A DNA stretch of 5,286 nucleotides from an uncultured Comamonadaceae bacterium (GTDB taxonomy: Bacteria > Pseudomonadota > Gammaproteobacteria > Burkholderiales > Burkholderiaceae_C). How positions within the stretch are numbered: the first letter of the stretch is position 1; the number at the start of each line of letters is the position of its first letter. Of the stretch, positions 1-5,286 are shown in pieces. Both the position numbers and the translations under genes were made by a program. The stretch covers positions 1-5,286 of the forward strand of contig CALMOI010000472.1 of assembly GCA_937871735.1 (NCBI GenBank), written 5' to 3'. A model generated the notes under the pieces. It searched no databases, was not told where the DNA came from, and worked only from the letters and a program-made list of their open reading frames with translations.

Positions 1-828
1 AAAGTGCAGCCGAATCGTGTCTTGGTAGGTTTCAGAAAAAATTTGGTTCTCGATGATCTGCGCCGACATGCGGGCCAGCGCCATCGTGTGACGGTGATAG
101 CCGCGTGCGTCACCGGTCACATCCAGCACCCCGACCACGTTGCCTTGTGGATTGAAAATGGGTGTGCTGGAGCAGGTCAAGCAGCTGTTGGCTTTGAGGT
201 AGTGCTGGTCGGCATGAATGGTCAGCGGCAAGCCCAGCGCAATTGACGTGCCGATGGCGTTGGTGCCCTTGGCGGCTTCAGACCAGTCCACACCGGGTTT
301 GATGGCGACTTTTTCAGCTTGATCGAGGAAGGTGTCATCACCCAGCGAATGCAAGATGCGGCCTGCGCCGTCGGTCAGCACCACCACGCTGTGGGTGTTG
401 GCGATTTGCTCGTACAGCGCTTGCAGCACGGGGTAGGCCAAGTTGCCCAGTTGCCGGCATTCATCCAGCAGATTTTTGACGTGGGCGGCACTGGCTCCGG
501 TGAAGTCGGGGGCCATGTCGGGCGACAAACCCGCCAGCCGTGAGCGCTGCCAAGACGCTTGCAGCAGCTCTTGGTGTTCAGCGGATGAAAGGGGGGCTCG
601 TTGCCAAGGGGCGTGCCCACCGAGGGCGTGGTTGACAGGGGGTGGGGCCATCATCATCTTGTTGTCTCCTAGCTCGCGCTGCGCATGTTGTTCTTGGGGC
701 GGAATGCCATCGTCATCGGCCAGCCAATCTGGCAATTGCAAATGCTCATCGACGGGCTCTGATAGCCACTCTGTCGGCAGGGCGGTGAGGTTGACATTCC
801 CGGGGGCGGATCCTGACGCATTGCTCAT
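1..828 (-). CDS. AcoR-like sigma-54-dependent regulator, GAF sensor part (C-terminus outside window)
   Basis: The visible 276 residues are the N-terminal sensor half of a regulator resembling AcoR-type activators of acetoin, alcohol or glycerol catabolism. Seen: the family N-terminal signature W-Q-R-S-R-x-x-G-L (about residues 93-101), then a GAF domain with the typical run W-S-E-A-A-K-G-T-N-A-I-G-T (G188 to T194 end this motif), a C-L-T-C-S segment (C216, C219), G-V-L-D-V-T-G-D, and the closing helix ending I-I-E-N-Q-I-F. The frame stays open to the window edge, where family members continue into a sigma-54-interacting AAA+ domain and a Fis-type helix-turn-helix; that part is inferred, not seen. 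Start choice: ATG at 828 is preferred because codons between 828 and 658 show coding-like composition (G-rich first, AT-rich second positions), but it has only a weak GAG upstream. The ATG at 657 has a strong AGGAG eight bases before it and gives a more usual family length. The gene is divergent from the cytochrome operon and probably controls it. Confidence 0.85.
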   Translation of the reverse strand, partial: MSNASGSAPGNVNLTALPTEWLSEPVDEHLQLPDWLADDDGIPPQEQHAQRELGDNKMMMAPPPVNHALGGHAPWQRAPLSSAEHQELLQASWQRSRLAGLSPDMAPDFTGASAAHVKNLLDECRQLGNLAYPVLQALYEQIANTHSVVVLTDGAGRILHSLGDDTFLDQAEKVAIKPGVDWSEAAKGTNAIGTSIALGLPLTIHADQHYLKANSCLTCSSTPIFNPQGNVVGVLDVTGDARGYHRHTMALARMSAQIIENQIFSETYQDTIRLHF

Positions 829-865
829 TTTTGGCTCACATATTAAGTCGTTTGACACAGTTAGA

Positions 866-875
866 GCAATATTGC
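866..875. promoter_or_regulatory. 10-bp perfect palindrome, candidate operator or enhancer site
   Basis: GCAATATTGC is a perfect inverted repeat in the divergent intergenic region, about 35 bp upstream of the proposed -24 element. A related palindrome, GCAATTGC, lies at 732-739 inside the 5' part of the regulator frame. Activators of sigma-54 promoters bind palindromic sites upstream of the promoter, so this could be such a site or an autoregulatory operator. No footprint motif is known to me for this regulator, and a 10-bp palindrome can occur by chance. Confidence 0.25.
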
Positions 876-910
876 GGCCAGCAGCGAGGGTAAATCGGGA
901 CAGGTGGGCC

Positions 911-926
911 CGGCATGGCACTTGCG
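911..926 (+). promoter_or_regulatory. Putative sigma-54 (-24/-12) promoter of the cytochrome operon
   Basis: The stretch CGGCATG-GCAC-TTGCG aligns to the sigma-54 consensus TGGCACG-N4-TTGCW. It keeps the invariant GG (912-913), exactly ten bases to the invariant GC (924-925), and a full TTGC (922-925). Differences are C for T at 911, T for C at 916 and G for A/T at 926. The predicted transcript start is near 937, about 30 nt before the ATG at 967, leaving room for a ribosome binding site. An AcoR-like regulator divergently encoded next door fits this promoter class. This is inference from a motif read by eye. Confidence 0.55.
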
Positions 927-957
927 GTAGGGCTCGGGTGTGTCAACTACCAACAAC

Positions 958-962
958 AGGTG
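958..962 (+). promoter_or_regulatory. Ribosome binding site deciding the cytochrome start
   Basis: AGGTG sits four bases before the ATG at 967. An in-frame GTG at 940 would extend the protein by nine residues, but it has no such site and would begin almost at the predicted sigma-54 transcript start. The signal peptide also reads naturally from 967. Confidence 0.5.
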
Positions 963-966
963 CCTT

Positions 967-1446
967 ATGTCCCAGACTTTCGTTTCCTCCTTGCACAAGC
1001 TGATTGCTGCCGTGGCGCTGGCTGTGCCTTTGCTGGCCCAAGCCCACGGCGATGTGGTGCCGCAAGCCATTGATACCCACACCCTGCCGCAACTGGGCGA
1101 CAAGTGGCTGGAGGTCAACCCTTACTCTGAAGGCCCGGCTCACGCTGAAGCCCTGCGCATCGGCACTTCGGGTTTCAACCAAAACTGCGCCCGTTGCCAC
1201 GGTCTGGAAGCGATCTCTGGCGGTATTGCTCCAGATTTGCGCAAGCTCGATGCCGACTGCCTCGAAATGGCTGATGCTGCCAAGAAGAAGGCTTGCTTTG
1301 CTGAAATTCAAGACTACTTTGCCGCCACCGTGCGTCATGGCCGCGTGCGTGATGGCCGCGTCTACATGCCTCCCTTTGAAGGCACACTGTCGCAAGAAGC
1401 CATTTGGTCGATCAAGACCTACTTGGAATCGCGCCGCGCCCCCTGA
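967..1446 (+). CDS. pedF: Cytochrome c-550, PedF type (electron acceptor for a PQQ-dependent alcohol dehydrogenase)
   Basis: A 159-residue exported monohaem class I cytochrome c. Residues 1-26 form a Sec signal peptide (K11, hydrophobic 12-24, cleavage after A-Q-A) and the mature protein begins H-G-D-V-V-P-Q. The haem-binding C-A-R-C-H motif is at residues 74-78, followed by G-L-E-A-I-S-G-G-I-A-P-D-L. M134 in Y-M-P-P-F-E-G is the likely sixth haem ligand. The mature N-terminus and the regions after the haem site match the PedF/c-550 family, which takes electrons from periplasmic quinoprotein alcohol dehydrogenases and passes them to the respiratory chain. A lysine-rich insert (about 95-116) holds two extra cysteines, C98 and C110, possibly a disulfide. 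It is the first gene of a probable operon with the XoxJ-like gene 57 bp downstream. No dehydrogenase gene is in the window, so the partner is inferred. Confidence 0.88.
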   Translation: MSQTFVSSLHKLIAAVALAVPLLAQAHGDVVPQAIDTHTLPQLGDKWLEVNPYSEGPAHAEALRIGTSGFNQNCARCHGLEAISGGIAPDLRKLDADCLEMADAAKKKACFAEIQDYFAATVRHGRVRDGRVYMPPFEGTLSQEAIWSIKTYLESRRAP

Positions 1447-1493
1447 GATCCGCGCTGATACCCTGTAAAAATAAAACAAGCATCACAACACCC

Positions 1494-1498
1494 AGGAG
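1494..1498 (+). promoter_or_regulatory. Ribosome binding site of the XoxJ-like gene
   Basis: AGGAG lies five bases before the ATG at 1504. It is a strong Shine-Dalgarno match and fixes the start of the downstream gene. The 57-bp gap after the cytochrome stop shows no terminator hairpin, which supports co-transcription. Confidence 0.7.
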
Positions 1499-1503
1499 AC
1501 TTC

Positions 1504-2376
1504 ATGCCCCGCAACCCCTCGACTTCACCCACCCGGCGCAAACTGCTGCTGGGCGGTTTGGCAGGCTTGAGCCTGGCCTTCGGCCCCAGCTTGGCCCAAG
1601 CTGAGTTCTCAGACATCCGCGAACGCGGCAGCCTGAAAGTGGCGCTGTACCGCGCTAATTTGCCGTTCTCCGATGCCAGCGCCCAAGGCGGCGTGACCGG
1701 GGTAGACGCTGCTTTGGCCAAAGCCTTGGCGGAGCGCATGAAGCTGGGTGTGCAATGGTTGCCCTTTGAAGCAGGCGAGAACATGGGCGACGACCTGCGC
1801 AACATGGTCTGGAAAGGCCATTACCTCGGTTACGGCCCCGCCGACGTGCTGATGCAAGCGCCCATTGACCGTCACCTGATCAGCGAAACCCGGCAAGCTG
1901 AATTTTTGTTGCCGTACTACCGCCAGCGGCTGGTGTTGTTGAGCCACGGCACGCCCTCGCGTGACGACTTGCGCACCTTGGCACTCGACGGCTTGGCCTT
2001 GGGTGCTGAAACCGGCACCGCTGCGGCGGGTGCGTTGCTGGGTTACGGCGGCGGTCGTTTCCGCGCTCAAGTCCACATGAGCACCACCGGCTTGGAAGCC
2101 GCGCGGGGCGTGGTCACGGGCAAATGGCCCGTGGCCTACGTCACCCAAGCGCAGGCCGAAACCGCCATCAAAGGCGAGGCCGACCGCGCCAGCTACGTGA
2201 TGGAAACCGCCGATCTGCCCGGCACACCCGCCAACGGTTGGGTGATCGGCATGGCCATCAAATCCGGCCAACCCGAACTGGCCAAGGCGATGGCGCAGGC
2301 CATGAAAACCATGCAAGACGATGGCACCTTGGCCGCCATCTGGCGCGACAACGGCCTGACTTGGCTCACACCTTGA
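1504..2376 (+). CDS. Quinoprotein dehydrogenase-associated periplasmic binding-like protein (XoxJ/PedG-like)
   Basis: A 290-residue exported protein of the type 2 periplasmic binding fold (SBP_bac_3-like). The N-terminus has T-R-R-K-L-L-L at residues 10-16, then a hydrophobic stretch and A-Q-A cleavage after residue 33. The twin arginine and hydrophobic run resemble a Tat signal, though Sec export is also possible. The mature chain opens F-S-D-I-R-E-R-G-S-L-K-V-A-L-Y, typical of amino-acid-type binding proteins. The segment at about 97-118 (D-L-R-N-M-V-W-K-G-H-Y then G-P-A-D-V) is characteristic of the subfamily found beside PQQ-dependent alcohol or methanol dehydrogenases, which includes XoxJ. 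The role is thought to be activation or assembly of the dehydrogenase rather than solute uptake, and no ABC permease or ATPase gene lies nearby. It is the second gene of the cytochrome operon. An ordinary amino-acid binding protein is the alternative, less likely given its neighbour. Confidence 0.82.
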   Translation: MPRNPSTSPTRRKLLLGGLAGLSLAFGPSLAQAEFSDIRERGSLKVALYRANLPFSDASAQGGVTGVDAALAKALAERMKLGVQWLPFEAGENMGDDLRNMVWKGHYLGYGPADVLMQAPIDRHLISETRQAEFLLPYYRQRLVLLSHGTPSRDDLRTLALDGLALGAETGTAAAGALLGYGGGRFRAQVHMSTTGLEAARGVVTGKWPVAYVTQAQAETAIKGEADRASYVMETADLPGTPANGWVIGMAIKSGQPELAKAMAQAMKTMQDDGTLAAIWRDNGLTWLTP

Positions 2377-2388
2377 GCCTGTGATCCA

Positions 2389-2421
2389 CGCTATTGACCG
2401 AGCGCAATGCGGTGAATAGCG
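2389..2421. terminator. Hairpin between convergent genes, possible bidirectional terminator
   Basis: CGCTATT (2389-2395) pairs perfectly with AATAGCG (2415-2421). Inside, ACCG (2397-2400) can pair with CGGT (2410-2413) across a G-G mismatch. It lies 12 bp after the stop of the XoxJ-like gene and 16 bp beyond the stop of the convergent peptidase gene, the expected place for a shared terminator. Neither strand has a U-tract after the stem, so it is not a classical intrinsic terminator. Confidence 0.35.
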
Positions 2422-2437
2422 CGGGCACCCGTCAGCG

Positions 2438-3265
2438 TCAGATCAGGCGCTCGTTCGGATTCGAGATCTTGCGCAGCACCTGATTGCGGCGGGTGGTTGC
2501 CATCAGCGGGACGCTGGTGGCGCTGCCGTCCCAAGTCGGGTCTTCGATGCTGTCGAACACTTCGCGCAGTTTGAGCCCCCAGTTGTTGTGCAGCATCTGG
2601 AAGTAGGGGTTTTGTTCGTCGATGCACATCACGCGGTCGGTTTCCAGCGTGTCAGCTTGGTAGACCACCATGTCCAGCGGCAGACCCACTGACAGGTTCG
2701 ACTTCAGCGTTGAATCCATCGACACCAGCGCGCACTTGGCGGCCTCGTCCAGCGGGGTGTCGGGAGTGATGACGCGGTCGAGCACCGGCTTGCCGTACTT
2801 CGATTCGCCGACTTGGAAATAGGGCGTTTCCGGCGTTGCTTCAATGAAGTTGCCAGCGGAATAGACCTGGAACAAGCGCATGCCTTCACCGTTGATTTGC
2901 CCGCCAAAAATCAGCGACACGTTGAAATCCACGCCCGCTGCGTGCAGCGACGCGGCATCGCGCTCATGCACGTGGCGCACGGCAGCGCCCAGCACGCGAG
3001 CAGCGTCGAACATGCTCTTGGCGTTCCAGATCGTGATCGGTTCGCCGCCTTCGCTGTTCTTGATTTGCTCGACCTGCAAAATTTCGCGCACCGATTGCGA
3101 GATGCTCAAGTTACCCGCTGACAGCAAGCACATGAAGCGGTCGCCCGGCTTTTCGTACACGATCATTTTGCGGAAAGTGCTGATCTGATCGAGTCCGGCA
3201 TTGGTGCGGGAGTCGGAGAGGAACACCAGTCCGGCGTTCAATTTGATGGCGACGCAGTAAGTCAT
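2438..3265 (-). CDS. Proteasome-type peptidase, Anbu family (ancestral beta-subunit)
   Basis: A 275-residue Ntn-hydrolase resembling the Anbu group (COG3484-type predicted proteasome-type proteases). The chain begins M-T-Y-C-V-A; removal of Met exposes a threonine that would be the N-terminal nucleophile. The proteasome active-site partners are in place: in mature numbering D17 in L-S-D-S-R-T-N-A-G and K32 in T-F-R-K-M. Also visible are L-L-S-A-G-N-L-S-I-S-Q-S-V and S-L-I-F-G-G-Q-I, matching later beta-strands of the fold. No signal peptide is present, so it acts in the cytoplasm; the family forms self-assembled rings or open helical rings and its physiological substrate is not well established. 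Its ATG overlaps the mutS stop by four bases (ATGA) and no Shine-Dalgarno sequence is visible in the mutS tail, so translation is probably coupled. HslV is an alternative relative, but the greater length and the N-terminal motif favour Anbu. Confidence 0.88.
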   Translation of the reverse strand: MTYCVAIKLNAGLVFLSDSRTNAGLDQISTFRKMIVYEKPGDRFMCLLSAGNLSISQSVREILQVEQIKNSEGGEPITIWNAKSMFDAARVLGAAVRHVHERDAASLHAAGVDFNVSLIFGGQINGEGMRLFQVYSAGNFIEATPETPYFQVGESKYGKPVLDRVITPDTPLDEAAKCALVSMDSTLKSNLSVGLPLDMVVYQADTLETDRVMCIDEQNPYFQMLHNNWGLKLREVFDSIEDPTWDGSATSVPLMATTRRNQVLRKISNPNERLI

Positions 3266-5286
3266 GTGGGCAGTTTTTTAAGAGAGTAAAGAATGTCCAG
3301 CGCCTCGCGGGGGCTGAGGCTGTCGGGGTCGATGGCGGCCAGCCGCGTTTGCAGCGCGCTGGCGGTGGTGATGGGGGCTTCGGGCGGCGGGGCGAACAAA
3401 TCGACCTGCGCTTGGCTGCCTGTGGCCCCGGCTTCCAAAGCGGCCAAGGTGTGGCGGGCATGGTGCAGCACGCCGCTGGGCATACCCGCCAGTCGCGCCA
3501 CTTGAATGCCGTAGCTGCGGCTGGCCGGGCCGCTTTGAATTTCGTGCAAAAACACAATGTCGCTGCCTGATTCGATGGCGCTGACGTGCACGTTCACCGC
3601 CGCACGGTGCTGGGCCGGGAACTCGGTCAGCTCAAAGTAGTGGGTGGCGAACAGCGTGTACGCCTGCGTTTTGTCGTGCAGGTGCGCGGCAATGCCGCTG
3701 GCCAAGGCCAAGCCGTCAAAGGTGCTGGTGCCACGACCAATTTCGTCCATCAGCACCAGGCTGTGTGCGGTGGCGCTGTGCAAAATTTGCGCGGCCTCGG
3801 TCATCTCCAGCATGAAGGTGGATTGGGCATTGGCCAAGTCGTCGGCTGCGCCGATGCGGGTGTGAATCGCATCCACCGGCCCCAAGCGGCAACTGGCGGC
3901 GGGCACGTAGCTGCCCATGCTGGCCAACAGCACGACGATGGCGACTTGCCGCATGTAGGTCGATTTACCGCCCATATTCGGCCCGGTGATGACTTGCATA
4001 CGCTGCTTGGGCCCAAGCACCGTGTCGTTGGCGATGAAGCTGCCGCCCGAGGTTTCGGCCAACCGCGCTTCCACCACCGGGTGGCGACCGGCGCGAATGT
4101 CGATGCCCGGCGTTTTGCTGAATTCAGGTGCGCACCAGTTCAAGGTCAGCGAGCGTTCGGCCAGCGCGCACAGCACGTCCAGCGCGGCCAGCGCGCGCGC
4201 CAGTTGCGTCAGCGCTGCAATGTGGGCTTGCAGTTGGTCGAGCAGTTGTTCGTACAGCCATTTCTCGCGGGCCAAGGCGCGCTCTTGGGCGGACAGGGCT
4301 TTGTCTTCAAACGCTTTCAGCTCGGGGGTGATGTAGCGTTCGGCGTTTTTCAGGGTTTGGCGGCGGCGGTAGTCGTGCGGGACTTTGTCGAGCTGGCCTT
4401 GCGTGACTTCGATGTAGAAGCCGTGGACTTTGTTGTACTGCACGCGCAAATTGGCGATGCCGGTGCGCGCCTTTTCGCGGGTTTCGAGGGCCAGCAAGAA
4501 GTCGTCGCAATTGGTTTGAATGGCGCGCAGCTCGTCCAGCTCGGCGTCCAGGCCGTTGGCGATCACGCCGCCGTCGCGGATCAGCGCAGCGGGTTCGTCC
4601 AGCAGGGCGCGGGCCAGCAGCGACATGGCTTCGGGCGGCGGAATCAATTGGCTGAACAACTCGCGCAGCAGCGTGCCGGGTTGCTGCGCCAACTGGGCGG
4701 CCAGCGCCGGGGCGCAGTCAGGCAAGTGGGCGGTTTTGTCCAGCGTCAGGCGCAGGGCGACGAGTTCACGCGGGCGCACTTGGCGCAGCGCGATGCGGGC
4801 AGTGATGCGTTCCACATCGCTGCTGCCTTTGAGCTGGCCGCGCAGCGCCTGCCACGGCCCGCTGCCCAGTTCGCCGCGCAGTGTGGTCAGCGCGGCCAAG
4901 CGGGCGCTGGCGGTGTGGCGCTCGCGTTCGGGTTCCAGCAGCCAGCGTTTCAAGGTGCGGCTGCCCATGCCGGTCATGCAGGTGTCGAGCAGCGAAAACA
5001 GCGTGGGCGAATCTTCGCCGCGCAGGGTTTGCACCAGCTCCAAATTGCGGCGCGTGGTTTGCGGCAGCGCGATGAGTGCGTCGCCGCGCTGCACATGCAG
5101 ATGCTGCACGTGGGGCAGGGCGCGGCCTTGGGTGTGTTCGGCATAAGCCAGCAGCGCGGCGGCGGCGGCGTGAGCTTGCGGCAGTTCATCTGCGCCCCAA
5201 GAACTCAGGCTGGCAGCGTGCAGTTGCGCCAGCAGTTTGCGCTGTCCCAGCGCGCTGTCGAACTGCCATTCGGGCCGCTGGCAGCA
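3262..5286 (-). CDS. mutS: DNA mismatch repair ATPase MutS (N-terminus outside window)
   Basis: MutS recognises mispaired or looped bases and recruits MutL using ATP. The visible 674 residues read in one frame from the right edge, beginning R-P-E-W-Q-F near the middle of the connector domain. About 180 residues are missing compared with the roughly 850-residue family, including the mismatch-reading domain with its Phe-X-Glu motif. Seen: T-R-R-N-L-E of the core lever domain, M-G-S-R-x-L-K-R-W-L, the clamp region with V-Q-Y-N-K-V-H-G-F-Y-I-E-V, Walker A G-P-N-M-G-G-K-S-T (3958-3984), Walker B L-V-L-M-D-E (Asp-Glu codons 3742-3747) followed by G-R-G-T-S-T-F-D-G, and the A-T-H-Y-F-E-L-T switch. 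The C-terminus D-P-D-S-L-S-P-R-E-A-L-D-I-L-Y-S-L matches the family tail, so the 3' end is complete. A GTG at 5109 is internal, not the start, since MutS sequence continues upstream of it. It overlaps the Anbu start downstream. Confidence 0.97.
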   Translation of the reverse strand, partial: CCQRPEWQFDSALGQRKLLAQLHAASLSSWGADELPQAHAAAAALLAYAEHTQGRALPHVQHLHVQRGDALIALPQTTRRNLELVQTLRGEDSPTLFSLLDTCMTGMGSRTLKRWLLEPERERHTASARLAALTTLRGELGSGPWQALRGQLKGSSDVERITARIALRQVRPRELVALRLTLDKTAHLPDCAPALAAQLAQQPGTLLRELFSQLIPPPEAMSLLARALLDEPAALIRDGGVIANGLDAELDELRAIQTNCDDFLLALETREKARTGIANLRVQYNKVHGFYIEVTQGQLDKVPHDYRRRQTLKNAERYITPELKAFEDKALSAQERALAREKWLYEQLLDQLQAHIAALTQLARALAALDVLCALAERSLTLNWCAPEFSKTPGIDIRAGRHPVVEARLAETSGGSFIANDTVLGPKQRMQVITGPNMGGKSTYMRQVAIVVLLASMGSYVPAASCRLGPVDAIHTRIGAADDLANAQSTFMLEMTEAAQILHSATAHSLVLMDEIGRGTSTFDGLALASGIAAHLHDKTQAYTLFATHYFELTEFPAQHRAAVNVHVSAIESGSDIVFLHEIQSGPASRSYGIQVARLAGMPSGVLHHARHTLAALEAGATGSQAQVDLFAPPPEAPITTASALQTRLAAIDPDSLSPREALDILYSLKKLPT

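Noticed and set aside
719..733. Inverted repeat GCCAG-N5-CTGGC.
   Set aside because: It has short arms, lies within the likely coding part of the regulator, and has no placement that suggests a function.
852..857. Perfect TTGACA -35 hexamer on the plus strand.
   Set aside because: No acceptable -10 hexamer lies 16-18 bp downstream, so it is probably chance. The sigma-54 match further downstream is much better placed.
840..869. A weak sigma-70-like promoter on the minus strand for the regulator (TTGCTC, 18 bp, TAATAT).
   Set aside because: The transcript would start about five bases before the ATG at 828, leaving no ribosome site, and the -35 matches only three of six bases. It would be plausible only if translation starts at 657.
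443..1003. Long plus-strand open frame of 186 codons over the regulator and intergenic region.
   Set aside because: It is antisense to the recognisable GAF domain, has no homologous features, and crosses the sigma-54 promoter and the cytochrome start.
1609..2316. Long minus-strand open frame of 235 codons opposite the XoxJ-like gene.
   Set aside because: It is a histidine- and glycine-rich antisense frame typical of GC-rich genes, while the plus strand carries a clear signal peptide and family motifs.
4520..5146. Plus-strand open frame of 208 codons opposite mutS.
   Set aside because: It is serine/arginine-rich with no recognisable fold and lies wholly antisense to conserved MutS sequence.
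5158..5169. Four tandem GGC triplets in mutS, considered as a slippage or phase-variation tract.
   Set aside because: The triplet unit keeps the frame and encodes a short alanine run in a helix; alanine-rich runs are common in GC-rich genomes.

Overview
The window looks like about 5.3 kb of chromosome from a betaproteobacterium of the order Burkholderiales, most likely a Comamonadaceae-type organism. This rests on the GC-rich codon use, the MutS and Anbu protein types, and a PedF-type cytochrome beside an AcoR-like regulator. I judged this by recalled family resemblance, not by a search. There are five genes, and the two outermost are cut by the window edges. I see no RNA genes, insertion sequences, CRISPR arrays or phage genes.

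Left half (1-2376): a periplasmic alcohol-oxidation accessory locus. On the minus strand, running off the left edge, is the N-terminal part of an AcoR-like regulator with a complete GAF sensor domain; its expected sigma-54-activating AAA+ domain and DNA-binding domain would lie outside the window. Divergent from it are a cytochrome c-550 of the PedF type (967-1446) and, 57 bp further on, a periplasmic solute-binding-like protein of the XoxJ / quinoprotein-dehydrogenase-associated family (1504-2376). Homologues of these two proteins accompany PQQ-dependent alcohol or methanol dehydrogenases. The cytochrome takes electrons from the reduced enzyme, and the binding-like protein is thought to assist the dehydrogenase. 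The dehydrogenase itself is not in the window. The divergent intergenic region carries a good match to a sigma-54 -24/-12 promoter (911-926), correctly placed for the cytochrome gene, and a perfect 10-bp palindrome (866-875). This suggests that the divergent regulator switches on the cytochrome/XoxJ-like operon.

Right half (2438-5286): a minus-strand pair, mutS followed by a proteasome-type peptidase of the Anbu family. The mutS stop and the Anbu start overlap as ATGA and the Anbu start has no visible Shine-Dalgarno sequence, so the two are probably translationally coupled. MutS lacks its N-terminus because of the window edge but is otherwise intact through the core, clamp and ATPase domains. 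The two halves converge on a short intergenic stretch (2377-2437) containing a hairpin without a U-tract.

Nothing here is clearly a new biological system. The points most worth a second look are the putative sigma-54 control of the PedF/XoxJ-like pair and the coupling of an Anbu peptidase to mutS rather than to its usual ATP-grasp / alpha-E / transglutaminase-like partners.
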